NCBI GenBank assembly: GCA_032358165.1
Contig: JAALGY010000008.1
Span: 1,550,001 to 1,614,000, forward strand
Reading direction: 5' to 3'
DNA length: 64,000 bases
DNA from: Diplosphaera chodatii
Taxonomy: Eukaryota > Chlorophyta > Trebouxiophyceae > Prasiolales > Stichococcaceae
Numbering within the stretch: the stretch's first letter is position 1; every line of letters begins with the position of its first letter. Made by a program: the position numbers and the translations under genes. Under the pieces are notes generated by a model. The model saw only the letters and a program-made list of their open reading frames with translations. It was not told the origin of the DNA and did no database searches. Positions 34,858-47,718 of this stretch are shown here, in pieces.

Positions 34858-37534
34858 TCAGTACAGATCAAAGTGTGCGCGATCACGGAAGCGCCGAGCC
34901 ACGGTCTCGTACATGCGCAGCAGCTCCGGTGCATCGCGGAACAGCGGCTGGTACGCCTCAATGCCGCTCAGCAGCTCCTCACGCTTCACCGCCTGCACTC
35001 CAGAGCTGGCTGTGAGGACTGACCGGGGGCTCACGCGCTCTGTGAAACTGGGCGACCTCGCCTGACAGCCAGGGTGCAAGGCCAATGCCTCTCACTACAC
35101 TGTCCATGCATGTGCCCTATACAGGCCGGACTTAGCATGCACGTGGGTCCGATTTGTCCGAGAGAAAAAGTGGCCCACGTGTTAATTGCGACTCTTTGTC
35201 CAACCTCAAATCCGCAGCCGGGCTCACCGGGGCCAGGCGGTGGGCGCGGCCGTGGAGGGCGTGCGGGGTGGTGGTCCAGGGCGGGGCCGGCTTCTGCGGC
35301 GGGTGCACCCACGGCTGCGGGTAGTTCTGCACCACGACCAGGTCCTTCGCCCGGATCTGATCCAGCACGTAGTTGTCCTGCAGGAGCACCAGCTCGCACA
35401 TCAGCAGCGGCGGCAGGCATGCAGTAGTTATGACAATCAAGCCTTTGACAAACAGCTGCCAGCCCTCGGCCACGTATGCGAGGCATGCATGAGGAACAGG
35501 TGCCATGCTTACCATTGTGGACAGGTAGTGGGACGTTATGAAGACGAACACGGTGTCGAACTTGTGCCGCTTCTTCTTCAGGCTGTCCACCACAAAGCGC
35601 CCGCGCTTGTAGAACTGCTTGATCGCCTGCCGGGTTTTCTGTGGGCAGCAACATGCAGCGTGAGCAGTTGGTGGGCAGCCTGGAGCTTTGCAGCAGTGCC
35701 TGAGGCAAGCTGCACGAGCTTTCAACAACGAGCGTCGACTGCTATCGCAGTGTATACATCCAAGGTAGAGGGAGGCTGCACCCCCTGTGTGCGGATGTCG
35801 CGCCCCGCCTGGGTGGTGATGTAGAACAGCACCGGCGCGCCGCTGCCGGGGGCTCCGGGCGTGCCGTCGGCCTGCGCAAGTCAACAGCATGCGGCTGGGG
35901 CTGTCTGCACGTGATACCATGCGTGGCACCGTGGGCAACCTGCAGCGCTGCTCAGCATCCGGCCTTGGTTACTGGGCAACGCTGCTGACTGCTGCAGCCA
36001 GTGCACGCCGTGCCATACTGGCGGCCAGCTGCTCCTTTGTGTGCCCAGGGGCGCCCGGGTGGTGGTGCAGGCGGTGCCTTTGCGCACCTGGGGTTCAGGC
36101 GCCCAGCGGCGGGCGAGGCGCAGGGTGGCGCGCGCCCGGCGCAGGCACGGCTCCTTGTCCATGCCCTTGCACATGGACACCCACCCCGGCTCCAGCAGCG
36201 GCGCCTGCAGTTCCCGTGTCACAACAGCACCTGGGGCACCTGTACGACGGGTGCTGGCACTGGACCGCACAGCTCCCATCCCTGGCAACTAGCGGCCTTG
36301 GCTGAGGGTCGCAGACCCACCGAGCTTGCAGGACGGCAAGCAGGTTGTCAATGGCAGCCAGGTAGTGTGCCACACTTCAGCCCAGCACCGGTGCACGAGG
36401 AATGAGAGTTGCAGTCTGGCAGGTCTCATGGGATGCCGAACAGACCTGCAGCAGGGGGGCGTCGGCGTTGTAGGGCGCCAAGGGGTCCACGGCGGCCAGG
36501 CCGGGGCCGTGGCCCCACTCCACCGGCAGCGTCGGCGCGTTGCGTCCGGCATCCGGGTTGAAGAAGAAGCTCTCACGGTGCCGCGTCGGCCGCAAGATCG
36601 GCTGCCAGTCGCGCGCCAGCCTGAGCCGCTGCACCTCTACCTGCAGGGGATGGCGGCAGCGCTCAGGGCAGCAGTGGCAGGAGCAGTGCCCGGCAGGCAG
36701 CTGTTGCGACTGGTCGACACCAAACCCTCAGGCATGCCTGCGCATCGTGATGGACTTCTCATGTTATCAGATGAGCGTCCACGTGAGGATCCACTGTGCA
36801 CCTTGCGGCCGAGGAGGTGCTGCGGGCCAACCGCGCCGGGGTACAGCTGCTTGATCGTGGTGATCACCGTCTCCGGCTGGGCTGCATCGACTCCAGCATC
36901 GGCCTGACGGAACCACGGGTTGTCAGGAGGCGCATGGTGGTCATGCACACTGGGGTGAGATGTATAAAATACTGTCTCAATGTTGGTGTTCTCTCCAAAA
37001 GCCCAACCAAATCTGTAGGTACCTGCGCTGCCTCAGCTGCCTCCGCCAGGAGGGCCTCAGTTCGGAAGCGCTCTGTTGCTGCGACTGCCTCGGTGATGGA
37101 TGGCCCAGCAGGCAGTTCACTCCACCTGAGCAGGTGCACATCCCAAAAGCATACAATACCACCCGAAAATGCTTCATGTGCATTTGGGAATATACAGCAC
37201 AGCTTATCGGTGTAACATGTGCCTACCACTGCGGCATGAGCAGGTGCCACCCATCCAGCAATGGGCTGCTGGCCGGGCTGGGCAGCTGCGGCTGCGGCAG
37301 CGGCTTGCCATCACTGGTCACTCGCGCCGGACACAGCTGCGCGGCCGCCTGCGACAGGACGAATGGCGGCAGCAGCGCCGGCTGCGGCTGCTGACCTCTG
37401 TGTGACGCTGCGTCGGCTGGTGCGCTGCTGTCAGCGTCAGCTTCCCTGGCTGCTGAACGCTGCTGCCACAACCGCTGGCTGAGCCGCTGCACACAGGAGG
37501 CCACAGGCATTGTGCATCGTGGTTGCATCGTCAT
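34858..37534 (-). CDS. Unrecognised multi-exon protein, possibly the 3' half of a larger gene
   Basis: I do not recognise the family. Consistent phase-0 exons can be followed: an Ala/Gln/Pro-rich start (ATG 37534 or 37510; MPVASCVQRLSQRLWQQRSA), WWSELPAGPSITEAVAATER, ETVITTIKQLYPGAVGPQHL, VEVQRLRLARDWQPILRP, HRESFFFNPDAGRNAPTLPV, LLEPGWVSMCKGMDKEPCLR, APVLFYITTQAGRDIRTQG, KQFYKRGRFVVDSLKKKRHK, FDTVFVFITSHYLST, DNYVLDQIRAKDLVVVQNYP and a last exon ending FRDRAHFDLY. Splicing, codon use and length argue for a real gene. The aromatic-rich middle looks globular, not membrane-spanning. The N-terminus could be an organellar presequence, or internal sequence if the exons upstream at 37572-39098 belong to the same gene through a 52-nt intron. 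Confidence 0.55.
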
Positions 37535-37571
37535 GCCCTGATATACAACAACCAGCTGCAAACATCAGACA

Positions 37572-39098
37572 TTACCACATGAGGGCGTCGGTGCTGCCTT
37601 GCTGCACCTGCTCTGGAGAGGCCATCAGTGTGCCGCCTGGCTGTCTTGCTGCTGAGACCGCTGGAGGCGAGACTGCTGGCTTCACCGTTGGCGGGAGGTC
37701 ACGTCCGCTGAGCTGTCCTAACAGAACCCTTGCCAGCGCTGCAGTTCCCCCTGCCTGTCAGGACGATGGAGCGGACGCATTATTGCAAGCCCGTGGCTCA
37801 GAAGGCTATCGCAATTGGCAGATGACATGGTTGTCAACAAGCACGGCAAGACATCCACCTGCTGCACGAGCTTCTCAATGATGGACTCAGACGCCAGCAG
37901 CTTCCGCCACTGCAGCAAACAATCAAGCCGCATGAGGTCGATCCCTCTGGACTCATAGCAAGGTGGGTGATGTTGTTGCCACCAAGGACGGGCAGCATGC
38001 TGCATCTGCACTCAGGGGGCATGAGCAGGTGGTGGAGCAGCATTGGTGATGGACACTGTGGACTGCCCGCGCGCCTCGGTCTCCACAACAGCTGCGCACA
38101 GCGCCGCATCCGCATTCTTCCAGCGCCACCTGTCTGCCGCCTCCCGGGATGCCGTGGCCTCCACCAGCATGTCCAGCATCTGCTGGTCGCCGCCAGTTGC
38201 CTGCGGTGACGATTGTGTGTATGCGTGTCTTCAACGATCTAACATTGGTCGCAGCCTGCCGCTGAGCTATGTGCAAGGAAAACACCATTGCAGGTGGAAT
38301 TTCACGATCACAGAACCTTGCAGAACAGAGGCATCGCAAGTTGCTTTGCATCATGTAGGGCCACAATCGCTCACCTGCAGCAGGCCCTGGTACTCAGGCG
38401 ACGCCAGCAGGCTCAACAAGCGCGGCTTCTCTGATGCTGAGAAGCCACGGTTAGGCCACAGCATTGCCAGCAGCGCTGTTTCCACGGCCGCCCGCCGCGG
38501 GTCTCTTGCAAGGGCCTGCGTTGTCAGGAACATTGCTGCTGAGGACCAGCTGACAGCCAGCAATGCTGGTGGTTGACCCGCAGCATTCGTCACATTCTTG
38601 CCCATGCTGCGGGTTTCATGATACCTTGGCGTGCCGCTCTTCCTCAGTGAGGCTGTGGTCAGTGGCATCGCCATCATCCTCATCCTCTGAACCTGACTGG
38701 TCCCATGCTGCATCAGCAGGATGACGCACATTTGCATCATGCAGCACTGACGACTGCAGGTTGCAGTGCTCAGCACTGCTGCACACCTGCGCTTGCAGCC
38801 TCTGTCTGTATTTGTCGGCACATCGACCAGCATGCTGCTCGTTGCCGCCGCAAGATCTGGCCTGCATATCCGCCTGCATGTGCTGCATTGGATGCACTAC
38901 CCCATCAGCACCATCCCTGTAAACCCAGCAGCAAGCACTGAAGCCACATTCCATATAAAGCCTACCGTGATGACCCTGCATTGGTGGGGTTGCCCCAGAG
39001 TCCCTGCTCTCATCTGGCAGGGTCAAGCTTGACAGCCTGCGGCGCCACACATGAATGATCATGGCAGAGCGTCTCATATGCCCACGTGACCAGACCAT
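37572..39098 (-). CDS. Unrecognised helical, partly acidic protein, possibly the 5' half of the gene downstream
   Basis: Exon-like blocks read, in order: a first segment ending in an acidic run (WDQSGSEDEDDGDATDHSL, TEEERHAK); ALARDPRRAAVETALLAMLW, PNRGFSASEKPRLLSLLA, SPEYQGLLQ; GDQQMLDMLVEATASREAAD, RWRWKNADAALCAAVVETE; LMRLDCLLQWRKLLASESII, EKLVQQ; ALARVLLGQLSGRDLPPTV then a Pro/Ala/Gln tail ending STDALMW and TAA. The repeated amphipathic helices suggest an alpha-solenoid, but I cannot assign a family. The start is uncertain. A GT donor inside the last exon (after SPEQ) and an acceptor just upstream of 37560 would join it in phase to the next gene, removing the stop. Either there are two genes 37 bp apart or one large gene. 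Confidence 0.45.
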
Positions 39099-39651
39099 GC
39101 GCTGATGGATCCAAGCATGTCAATGCTGCAACCCCACCTGCGTGCAGTGCCTGTGCCTGAGAGTCCTTCGGAGGCATGCAGCCAGGCCATCACATTTCTG
39201 GCAGCCAGCCGCCATGCTCGACTGCTGTGCTGCATCGCCATCTACTCTGATCGAAAGGCAGACAGTATTGCGTGCATTTGCTATATAGCAAGCTCAGTGC
39301 GATCGCACGAGGATACAGCAGGGGCATGCATGCATGCATGCGCGCGTGAAAACGAGTGTCGATGTCTGCTCTGGTTGCGATTGGCAAACCTTTGTAACGT
39401 GTGCGCATGTGCATCTGCTATCACTAGTGATTTGGACAGTCCCACTCTGCCCAAGCAGGGCATCGCGTGTGTCAGCTTGTCTAACGTACATCCCACTGCC
39501 CCACTGCACAGTCCACAAGCTGCAGTCAGCGCCACAAGCGTCCGTTACGATGAAGCAGGCAGCCTGCAAGCATAGGGTGCGTGCGTGCTGATCAGACATT
39601 GTTTGATACCGCACAAGGCTCGGGCAGCCGCAGCGGCGTGGCGGCGGCACC
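39099..39651. promoter_or_regulatory. Divergent intergenic region upstream of NAT10
   Basis: About 550 bp between the unrecognised minus-strand gene and NAT10. It probably carries both promoters. It includes a (CATG)n run at 39325-39346. Confidence 0.4.
39325..39346. repeat. CATG tetranucleotide repeat running into CGCGCG
   Basis: Four uninterrupted CATG units, then CGCGCG. Self-complementary alternating purine-pyrimidine DNA with Z-forming or cruciform potential. Likely a microsatellite. Confidence 0.8.
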
Positions 39652-42600
39652 ATGCGGAAGAAGGTGGACTCCCGCATCCGGACGCTCGTGGAGAACTGCG
39701 TCGCGCAGCGGCACAGGTCGTTGTTCGTCATCGTCGGTGACAAGGGGCGCGACCAGGTCGTCAACCTGCACTACATGCTGTCGAAGATCAGCGTGAAGGC
39801 GCGGCCGTCGGTGCTATGGTGCTACAAGAAGGAGCTGTACATCAGCAGGTGCACAGCATAATGCCAGGAATAACCAACAGCCACGTATCATTTGCTGCTG
39901 AAATGTTTCGAGAACCACTTTATCCGTTTGCATGCCATGCCTTGTCAGATACGGTGCACATGCTGCTATGCTGGTCCCCACCTGGCACGGCGCTGATGGG
40001 TTGTTCAGTGCATGTCCTGCCGCCCTGCAGTCACAAGCAGAAGCGCATGCGGCAGATCAAGAAGCTGATGCAGCGCGGGCTGCTGGACCCCGAGAAGGAG
40101 GACCCCTTCTCGCTGTTTGTCGCCAGCACGAACATCCGGTACTGCTACTACCACGAGACACACAAGATCCTCGGCCAGACGTTTGGGATGTGTGTGCTGC
40201 AGGTCAGAGAACCTGTCAGTCTCAGGGCTGAACCACCATCTTTGTGTTTGTAATGCAAAGTGACTGTAGGGCTGGAATGTCGCCATCGTGTTCACGACCG
40301 CCTTCAGCAGCCCATGTGCCATCCTGTTTGTTCTTTGACTGCAGGACTTCGAGGCGTTGACTCCCAACCTGCTGGCACGCACCATGGAGACAGTGGAGGG
40401 CGGCGGCATCGTCGTCATGCTCCTCAGCAACCTGTCCTCGCTGCGGGACCTGTACACGGTGACCATGGACATGCACTCCCGCCTGCGGACGCCCGCACAC
40501 GGCGAAGTCAAGGGTGGGGCCTGCAGATGCCCTTGTATGTGTGTGATGACGCACTGGATGCTGCCACGTGGAAATCGAGCACATGATGTCTACAGACGTA
40601 CACCGCCAGAGCCTGGCCTCATGCTTGAATGGGCTGCAAGAGCAACATGACTCCTGTTGTGCAGGCCGCTTCAATGAACGGCTGGTGCTTGCATTGGCTA
40701 CCAATTCAGCGTGCCTGCTCATGGACGATGAGCTCAACGTCCTGCCAACATCCAGCCATGTGCGCATAACATCCATACCAGCGAGCTGATACTGAGAACA
40801 TGTATGCTGCGCAGGCACTTATGGCATGAGCGTCAGTTCCCTGTGCTGCAATGTGAGTGCATGACATTTGTAGGTGCGGGACATCCGGCCGTTGCCGCGT
40901 GATGATGACGGCAAAATTGTTGTCAGCGGTCCATCAGCCCAGGCTGCAGCTGAGCTTGCAGACCTGGTCTCCAGCCTAGCAGACACACAGGTGACTTCCA
41001 GCATGCGCTCACAATTGGTGAGATGCTGTGCTCTGTGAATTGTTTGGTAGTTTGCTGGGACCGTGGCTTGAGTTTCCGCAGGGCACCAATGCATCGATGC
41101 AAGTGCATCCTGCTTTCACTTTATCAGCGTGACACACTCACATGGCGTTCGTCTGCTGCAGCCTGCGGGCGCCCTGGTGGGCAAGTGCAGGACTTTGGAC
41201 CAGGCGCGGGCTGTGGTCACCTTCCTGGACGCCGCGTCTGAGAAGACGCTGCGCTCGACTGTAGCACTGACGGCTGCAAGGGGTCGTGGCAAGGTGGGAC
41301 ACTGACTGCAGCAACTGACTCGAGCAGCAGTGCGAGTGATGCATCCTGACCAGAGTGCAAGGCGGCAACACAACCCGGATGAGGAGCGAGCATGGCACAG
41401 AACGCTGCCAGCAACGCTGCATGACCGGATGGGCAAATCGCCATGCAGTCGGCTGCGCTTGGGCTCGCCATCGCGGGCGCGCTGGCTCTCGGATATGCCA
41501 ACATCTTCGTCACCGCGCCGTCGCCCGAGAACCTGCGCACGCTCTTCGAGTTCGCCTGCAAGGGTCTCGACGAGATGGACTACAAGGTGTGACCTGCTGC
41601 AGTACCTGAGGGCCCTATGTCCCCTGCTTCACTGACACATTGACCGCTTCGTGCTGCTTGTGCCTGCTTGCTGGATTGATCGTTCATGCAATGTATGTTC
41701 CAAAGTCGAGGTGTTGATTCGCTGGCAATGCTGCAGGAGCACCTGGACTACGACCTGGTGGAGTCGTCCAACCCGGCCTTTGCCAAGGCCATCGTGCGCA
41801 TCAACGTGTTCCGCAACCACAGACAGGTCTGCCATCTGCTGTTCTGACACTCCCATGCCCTGCAATGCTGTGTGCAGCATGCGGGTACCGAGCAGGCGTA
41901 GCACATCAATTTCATGTGGTCAGCAGCATGGTACCCAACATGGTTGCGGGAGAATCCACATGACAACTACGTGTTGCATCATACGCCCCTCAGATGCAGA
42001 CAGACAGTAAACAGACCCCTGGCTTAGCAATATAAGCCACACGGAGTTTGCTGCTGCGCAGACGGTGCAGTACATCCAGCCGCAGCACCATGCGCGCCTC
42101 AGCGCTGCGGAGCTGCTGGTCATCGATGAGGCGGCGGCGATCCCACTGCCGCTGGTCAAGGCGATGCTGGGCCCCTACCTCGTCTTCCTGTGCTCCACAG
42201 TGAATGGCTATGAAGGTGTGGACTGAGAACAGCACCTTCAGCCCGCTCATTGTGCGGGGGCAGACTTCGGGATCTAGGATGTTTGGCAAAGCCAGGGGCT
42301 CCTTCTCCTTGTCTGACATGCAGTGGCTCTAGACACCCTACTGCTTTCTGCAGGTGTGTATCAGCCCTGCCGGCCTGGTCAAGAGAGCGCCTACCATTGC
42401 GTCCATGTTCAGCATCAGCACGCAACACTGCCGCCATGGATCCTGCAGGCACGGGGCGCAGCCTGTCGCTGAAGCTGTTGCAGCAGCTGCGGGAGGAGGG
42501 CGCCAAGCTGTCGTCGGGGGGCGGCGACGGCGCTGGTGCTGCGGGCGGCGGCCGCACCTTCCGCGAGATCGTGCTGCAGGAGCCCATCCGGTGCGCTGCC

Positions 42601-45600
42601 AAGTACCCTGAGGCTGCGCGACGCAAAACGCTCATTGCCAACAGGCAGCTGGCATGCGCTTCTTGATGATACACCCCTGCCAGCCCTCCGCAACGAGGGT
42701 AGGTGCCATGCTCTGACAGGTATGCAGCCGGCGACAAGGTGGAGCGGTGGCTGCACAGCCTGCTGTGCCTGGATGCTGCCGAGCACCTGCCGCCGCCGCC
42801 CGCACGGCTGCCCGCGCCAGAAGAGTGCAACCTCTGGTATGCTGTCGGACGGTTTTTGTGATCGTCCGTGCACAGCATCAAGAAGGCTGCTTATGCCATA
42901 TCCTGCTGACCTGCTGCCTCGTCATAAGCACTCAGCCTTCCTGCACTGTCACAACGAATCGCTTAGCCACAGCAGCGTTTTAACCGCTCAGGAGGCATGC
43001 AGCAGTGGAGCACAGGCTGCGTAGCTCAAGGAAGCATGAGCTAAATATATATACGCTGCGCGCTTGGTAATAGAGGCCCCTGGCGCTTGTGCAGGTATGT
43101 GCAGCGCGACACGCTGTTCAGTGGGCATGCAGCCGCGGAGCGCATGCTGCAGGCGCTGATGTCGCTGTATGTCGCCAGCCACTACCGCAACACGCCCAAC
43201 GACCTGGCGATGCTGGCCGATGCGCCGGCGCACCACCTCTTTGCGCTGCTTGGGCCTGTGGACGAGACGAAGGTATGCTCTCGCCTTATTGCATTAATCG
43301 CTTGGACACTTGTATGCACCACCCCCAACTTCTCCTGGTAGTCGGCTGCCGCTCTTGCTCACCACCTGCTCATACCGGCTGGGCTCTGAGAATGCTTGAA
43401 TAGTTGCATATGCGCCTGGAAGTTGTCCTGCTCCACCCCCCTGTGTTTACTCAACAAACCAGCATTGGCGTGTGGTGCAGAATGCGCTGCCGGACGTGCT
43501 TGCGGTGGTGCAAGTAGCACTCGAGGGCGCGATCAGCAGCGCCAACGCACAGGCAGCGCTAGCCCGCGGCAACCTGCCGCAGGTGAGCGCACACACATAT
43601 GCCGCCACTGCTACCGATCACCAACACATCTCCAGCTCGGCATCCCCAGTCACAAGCAGGCAGCATCCCACTGCATAGAGGTCATTATGGCCCCGCATCT
43701 GGTGGCTCTGCAGGGCGACCTTATACCCTGGACAGTTGGGCAGCAGTTCCAGGATGCAGACTTCCCACGACTGTCTGGCGCCCGGATCGTCCGCATCGCA
43801 GTGCACCCCTCCGTCACACGTGCAGGGTGAGACACCACACAAGTGCAACATGGCGTCCGGTTCGTGCATGTGTCAGCCTCTGGTAGACAGATCCTTCGTC
43901 CTGTCGCCGCTTACGAGGTGACACATGGGATACGCTGCATACCATTGTGGCATTTCTGATGCCTAGCCGCATGCGCACTGTGTCAGTGGAGCTCGCTGTG
44001 GCTGCAGGTACGGCGGCAGGGCCCTGGAGCTCATACAGCGCTACTACGAGGGCCAGCTGGCGGACCTGGGGGCTGACGGGGCATCCGACAGCGACCAGGA
44101 GGCCGACGAGGCCCAGGCGGCGCCCACAGCCAACGGCAGTGCAGGTTGTCACCACACCGCCACCAGTTGTCATAGCTTCCAGACCCCAGCTTGATATGTG
44201 CAGAGATTTCGATGATGTGCGTGTGTACATCATCAGACTGTGTGGGCTGGTATCACCTACGATGCCGATGGTGCAATGTTATTGTACGCAGGTCCCTCTC
44301 AACAGCTCCCATGGTGTGTGCATGCTTTGAAAGCCAGTGCTGTGTTGTGCAGGGGGCGGGCTGCAGGAGGAGGTCGTGCGCCCAAGGGCTGGACTGCCAC
44401 CACTGCTGCAGGTGCACGCCTGCCGTTTGTGCATGCACTCTTTGCATGTCTGCCGGTGGCGTGACGGCAGAGGGGACATGGACTGCAGGGTGACGATAGG
44501 AACAACTTCAGGCTGCTGCAGTACCTGCCCGTGTATACGATTGCATGCGCATCATGTGGACCTGTTATCACATTTGGATCCACTGCCACACTGCAGGCGG
44601 CTGGCGAGCGGCGGCCAGAGCCGCTGCAGTACCTGGGCGCCTCCTTCGGCCTCACCCAGCCGCTGCTCAACTTCTGGCGCCGCGGCGGCTACCAGCCCGT
44701 ATACCTGCGCCAGACCGCCTCCGACGTCACAGGTGCGGGGCCAAGCCGGCGCTGGGGTGCGCTCCGCACCTGTGGCTGCCTGGTGCTGCCAAACGACAGC
44801 TTTGCCGATGCTGCATGACTACAGGTGGCTGCTAGCGTCACAAGCCGGGCCATCTGTACCTGCTGAGAGCCAGCAGTTGCGTAATGGTTTGCACTTTTGA
44901 CGCGCAGGCGAGCACACCTGCATCGTGATCCGGCCGCTGGCGAGCGCGGAGGTGGAGGGCACCGCCTGGCTGCAGCCCTTCGTCGCAGACTTCCGCGTGC
45001 GGCTCATGGCCCTGCTGCCCTCCGCCTTCAAGTGCGGAACACTGGAATGCTGTCGCAATCGACAGCGCCTGCATGATCCACAAGCAGTCTGATGAATTCT
45101 AGACCCTGAAACATTTGTATAGGCAATGAAGTTGCCAATGGTTGTGCGAGTGCTGCAAAGGGCCGTTCACCATGTGTCTGTGCGGGACCAAAGCACCAGC
45201 CTTTGTGGATAGGAAACGCATACCACATGCTGCATATCACCAACTAGGTCCAGCTTTGTGGGCCGCGGGGGTGCACCGTCCATCGCCGCACTGCAGGCAC
45301 TACTCGCCTGCGCTGGCGCTGACACTGCTGGACCCCAAGCTGGACTTCAGCGAGGCGGAGACGGCGGCGGGCACGCAGTCCGGCGCCGTGGTCGGCCGCG
45401 CCGACGGCAGCGGCACCTCGCCCCACGACCTGCGCCGCCTGCAGGCGAGCTGCGCTGATGAAGGCGTACGCGGGGTTGTGTGCGACCGGTTCTTTGTAGG
45501 CACACTTTGTGCTGACAAATGCTCAGTTCACCTGAGATGGTTGACGGACCCACCGTCGACCTCCGTCCGCAGGCCTACTCCAACAACCTGGTGGACCACC

Positions 45601-47112
45601 ACCTGGTGCTGGACCTGCTGCCGGGGCTGGCCGGCGCCTACTTCGCGGGCCGCCTCCCCGTCAGCCTCACCTACGGCCAGGTGATCATCGCACGTGCACT
45701 CAACAAAACACCTCCAATCGAGTGCGGGTGTGGCTGCCATGACTCCACCATGCTTCCTGGCTCGTTCTACCGCACCCAGCAGTGCCTGCTGCATCTTGCG
45801 TGATCTGGCTCACACAGACCGTAGCAAGGGACACAGCCTGCGGATCCTGGGGCGAGTGGCCGTGCGCCCCTGCAGGCGGCGCTGCTGGCCGGGGTGGGCC
45901 TGCAGCGGCTGGGGTTGTCGGAGCTGTCGGGCCACCTGGGCCTGCCCTACCCGCAGCTGCTGGCCCTCTTCAACAAGGTGCGCAGCCGGGCTGCACACTG
46001 TGGGCACCCATGCACACCATTCGCATGATGACATCGCTCAGGTCGATATTGCTGGGAGCAGCTTTGTTCAGTGGCTGCAAGCCAGCAGTGTGACAGGCCA
46101 ATGCAGCGACGCAACACCACTCGCAACAAGCTACAAGAAGACCCTCATGTCACGCTGCTGCTGCGGTGGCACAGATGATGCGGCGACTGTACGGGCAGCT
46201 GCGGGCGGCGGCGGAGGCGGATGTTGCACGCACGCTGCCGCTGCCCTCCGCGGCGCCGGCCATGGCGCCGCACGCAGCTGACATGGACACTGAGCTGGAC
46301 GACGCTGCGCAGGTGAGGACAGCTAGCTTGAAACGTGTTCATAGAACCGGAAGCGCCAAATGTCTGTGCATCTTGCGCCGCTTGGAGGTGCGTGGGATCT
46401 GGGTGGGATCAGCCGCACACTGGGGTGCTGCCCGTGCGCCAGCAACCTCGTGGACCTGCCCTGAGGGGCCATGCGGACTGGCGCTGTGGGCCTGCAGCAA
46501 CTGTGGGTGGCACATGTCCGATGCCAACTTGCTGTGTGCAGCACCCCTTACGCTGCCGTCCGAGGATTGCTGGCACTCCTCTGGAACACATTGTGAGCGT
46601 CATGCTCGTGTCATCGCGGCAGGCGGTGCGGGACGAGCTGCAGGCGCAGCTGGACCCGGAGGAGCTGGCGCGGTACGCCATCCGCGGCGGCGACGCCGAC
46701 TTTGAGGAGGCGCTGGGCGGCCGCACCCCCAAGAGCGGCATCGTCAACGTGCGCGCCCAAGGGTTTTAGAGTTTTTCCATGGTGTTGAGGCTGGTGTGTG
46801 ACGCTGCACATCATCATATATGACAGGTGTGCAGCAGGTTCTGCGGCAGCAGCTCGTCATACTGGGGAGCATCTCACAGCCATCTGTCTGCATGACATCC
46901 AGGTTCGCACGGCGGACGGCGGCCGAACTGTGGATGGCGAAGCCACAAAAGCCACAAACGGAGTTGAGGGTGGAGATGGCAGCGTAAAGGGCAAGGGGAA
47001 GAAAAAGGGAAAGACGGGGCAGGATAGTGGGCAGCTGTACAAGCGCAGCGACAAGAAGCGGCGATCAGACGGCGGCGGCGGCCGTGGCGGTGGCAAGAAG
47101 CGGAAACCGTGA
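39652..47112 (+). CDS. NAT10: RNA cytidine acetyltransferase NAT10/Kre33
   Basis: Nucleolar ATP-dependent enzyme that makes N4-acetylcytidine in 18S rRNA and some tRNAs. The start MRKKVDSRIRTLVENCVAQR is the canonical NAT10 N-terminus. Then follow the TmcA-like N-domain (DFEALTPNLLARTMETVEGG, IVVMLLSNLSSLRDL), the helicase domain with Walker A GRGKSAALG (41280-41475) and Walker B VIDEAAAIPLPLVKAMLGPY with FLCSTVNGYEGTGRSLSLK, the GNAT domain (IVRIAVHPSVTRAGYGGRAL; acetyl-CoA loop) and the tRNA-binding C-domain (LTQPLLNFWRRGGYQPVYLR, HTCIVIRPL, SNNLVDHHLVLDLLPGLAG). The tail is Lys/Gly-rich (KGKGKKKGK, GGGGRGGGKKRKP), a likely nucleolar signal. More than 20 exons; the first ends at 39848 (AG/GTGCAC). 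The overall order and length fit the family; some inner edges are approximate. Confidence 0.95.
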
Positions 47113-47718
47113 GTGGATGTGCTCGCGGTGCTGCCGTTTGCTGCAACTGTGAGTCTAGCAGGATCTGCAGTGACAGCAGGGCAGCTGCTTTGACCATCGC
47201 TGACAAGTGACGGCGGCCAGCGATTGTTGGCATTCGTCTGTTGGTGTGCTTGGTCACAGCTGCAGAAGCACCACTTGGCGTCAAACGTTCCGTTGATGAC
47301 CGAAACGATCTGAGGATCTGATGGGATCTTCTTTCGCTTTCAACTCACAGTACAGGACAAACACCAACAGAGACTGTGGTTGACAAAACCCATGCAACAG
47401 TGAGTTGTTGCAGGACACACGTCGGCTCAAGCCATGCCGCCGCATGCGGACACCGGCCGAGGTCAAATCGATGCGACAGTGCATCAGGAGGCCCACAACG
47501 GTATAATCAAAGCGCTGGTGCACTGCTGATGTCATCAGCAGCTGCGCACACAGCAGGCCAACACCCACAAAGAATATGATTGCACCTGATATGTGCATGG
47601 TCGCCTGTGATATGGTATCTTGCTGCCCGTAATGCCAGCAGTCTTCTCAATGTTCCCAGCAGTAGCAGCTGCTACTGATGAGGCAATCAGCGGGTTGCTC
47701 TGCACCTCATACCAGACT
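47113..47718. other. Convergent intergenic region (NAT10 / CDPK)
   Basis: About 600 bp with both 3' UTRs. No exon and no obvious TGTAA seen for either gene. Confidence 0.45.

Noticed and set aside
36950..36975. TATA-like TGTATAAAAT
   Set aside because: It falls inside an intron of the minus-strand unrecognised gene, with no start codon positioned for use.
42156..42881. 241-codon open frame on the - strand
   Set aside because: Antisense to NAT10 helicase exons; arises from GC-rich codon bias.
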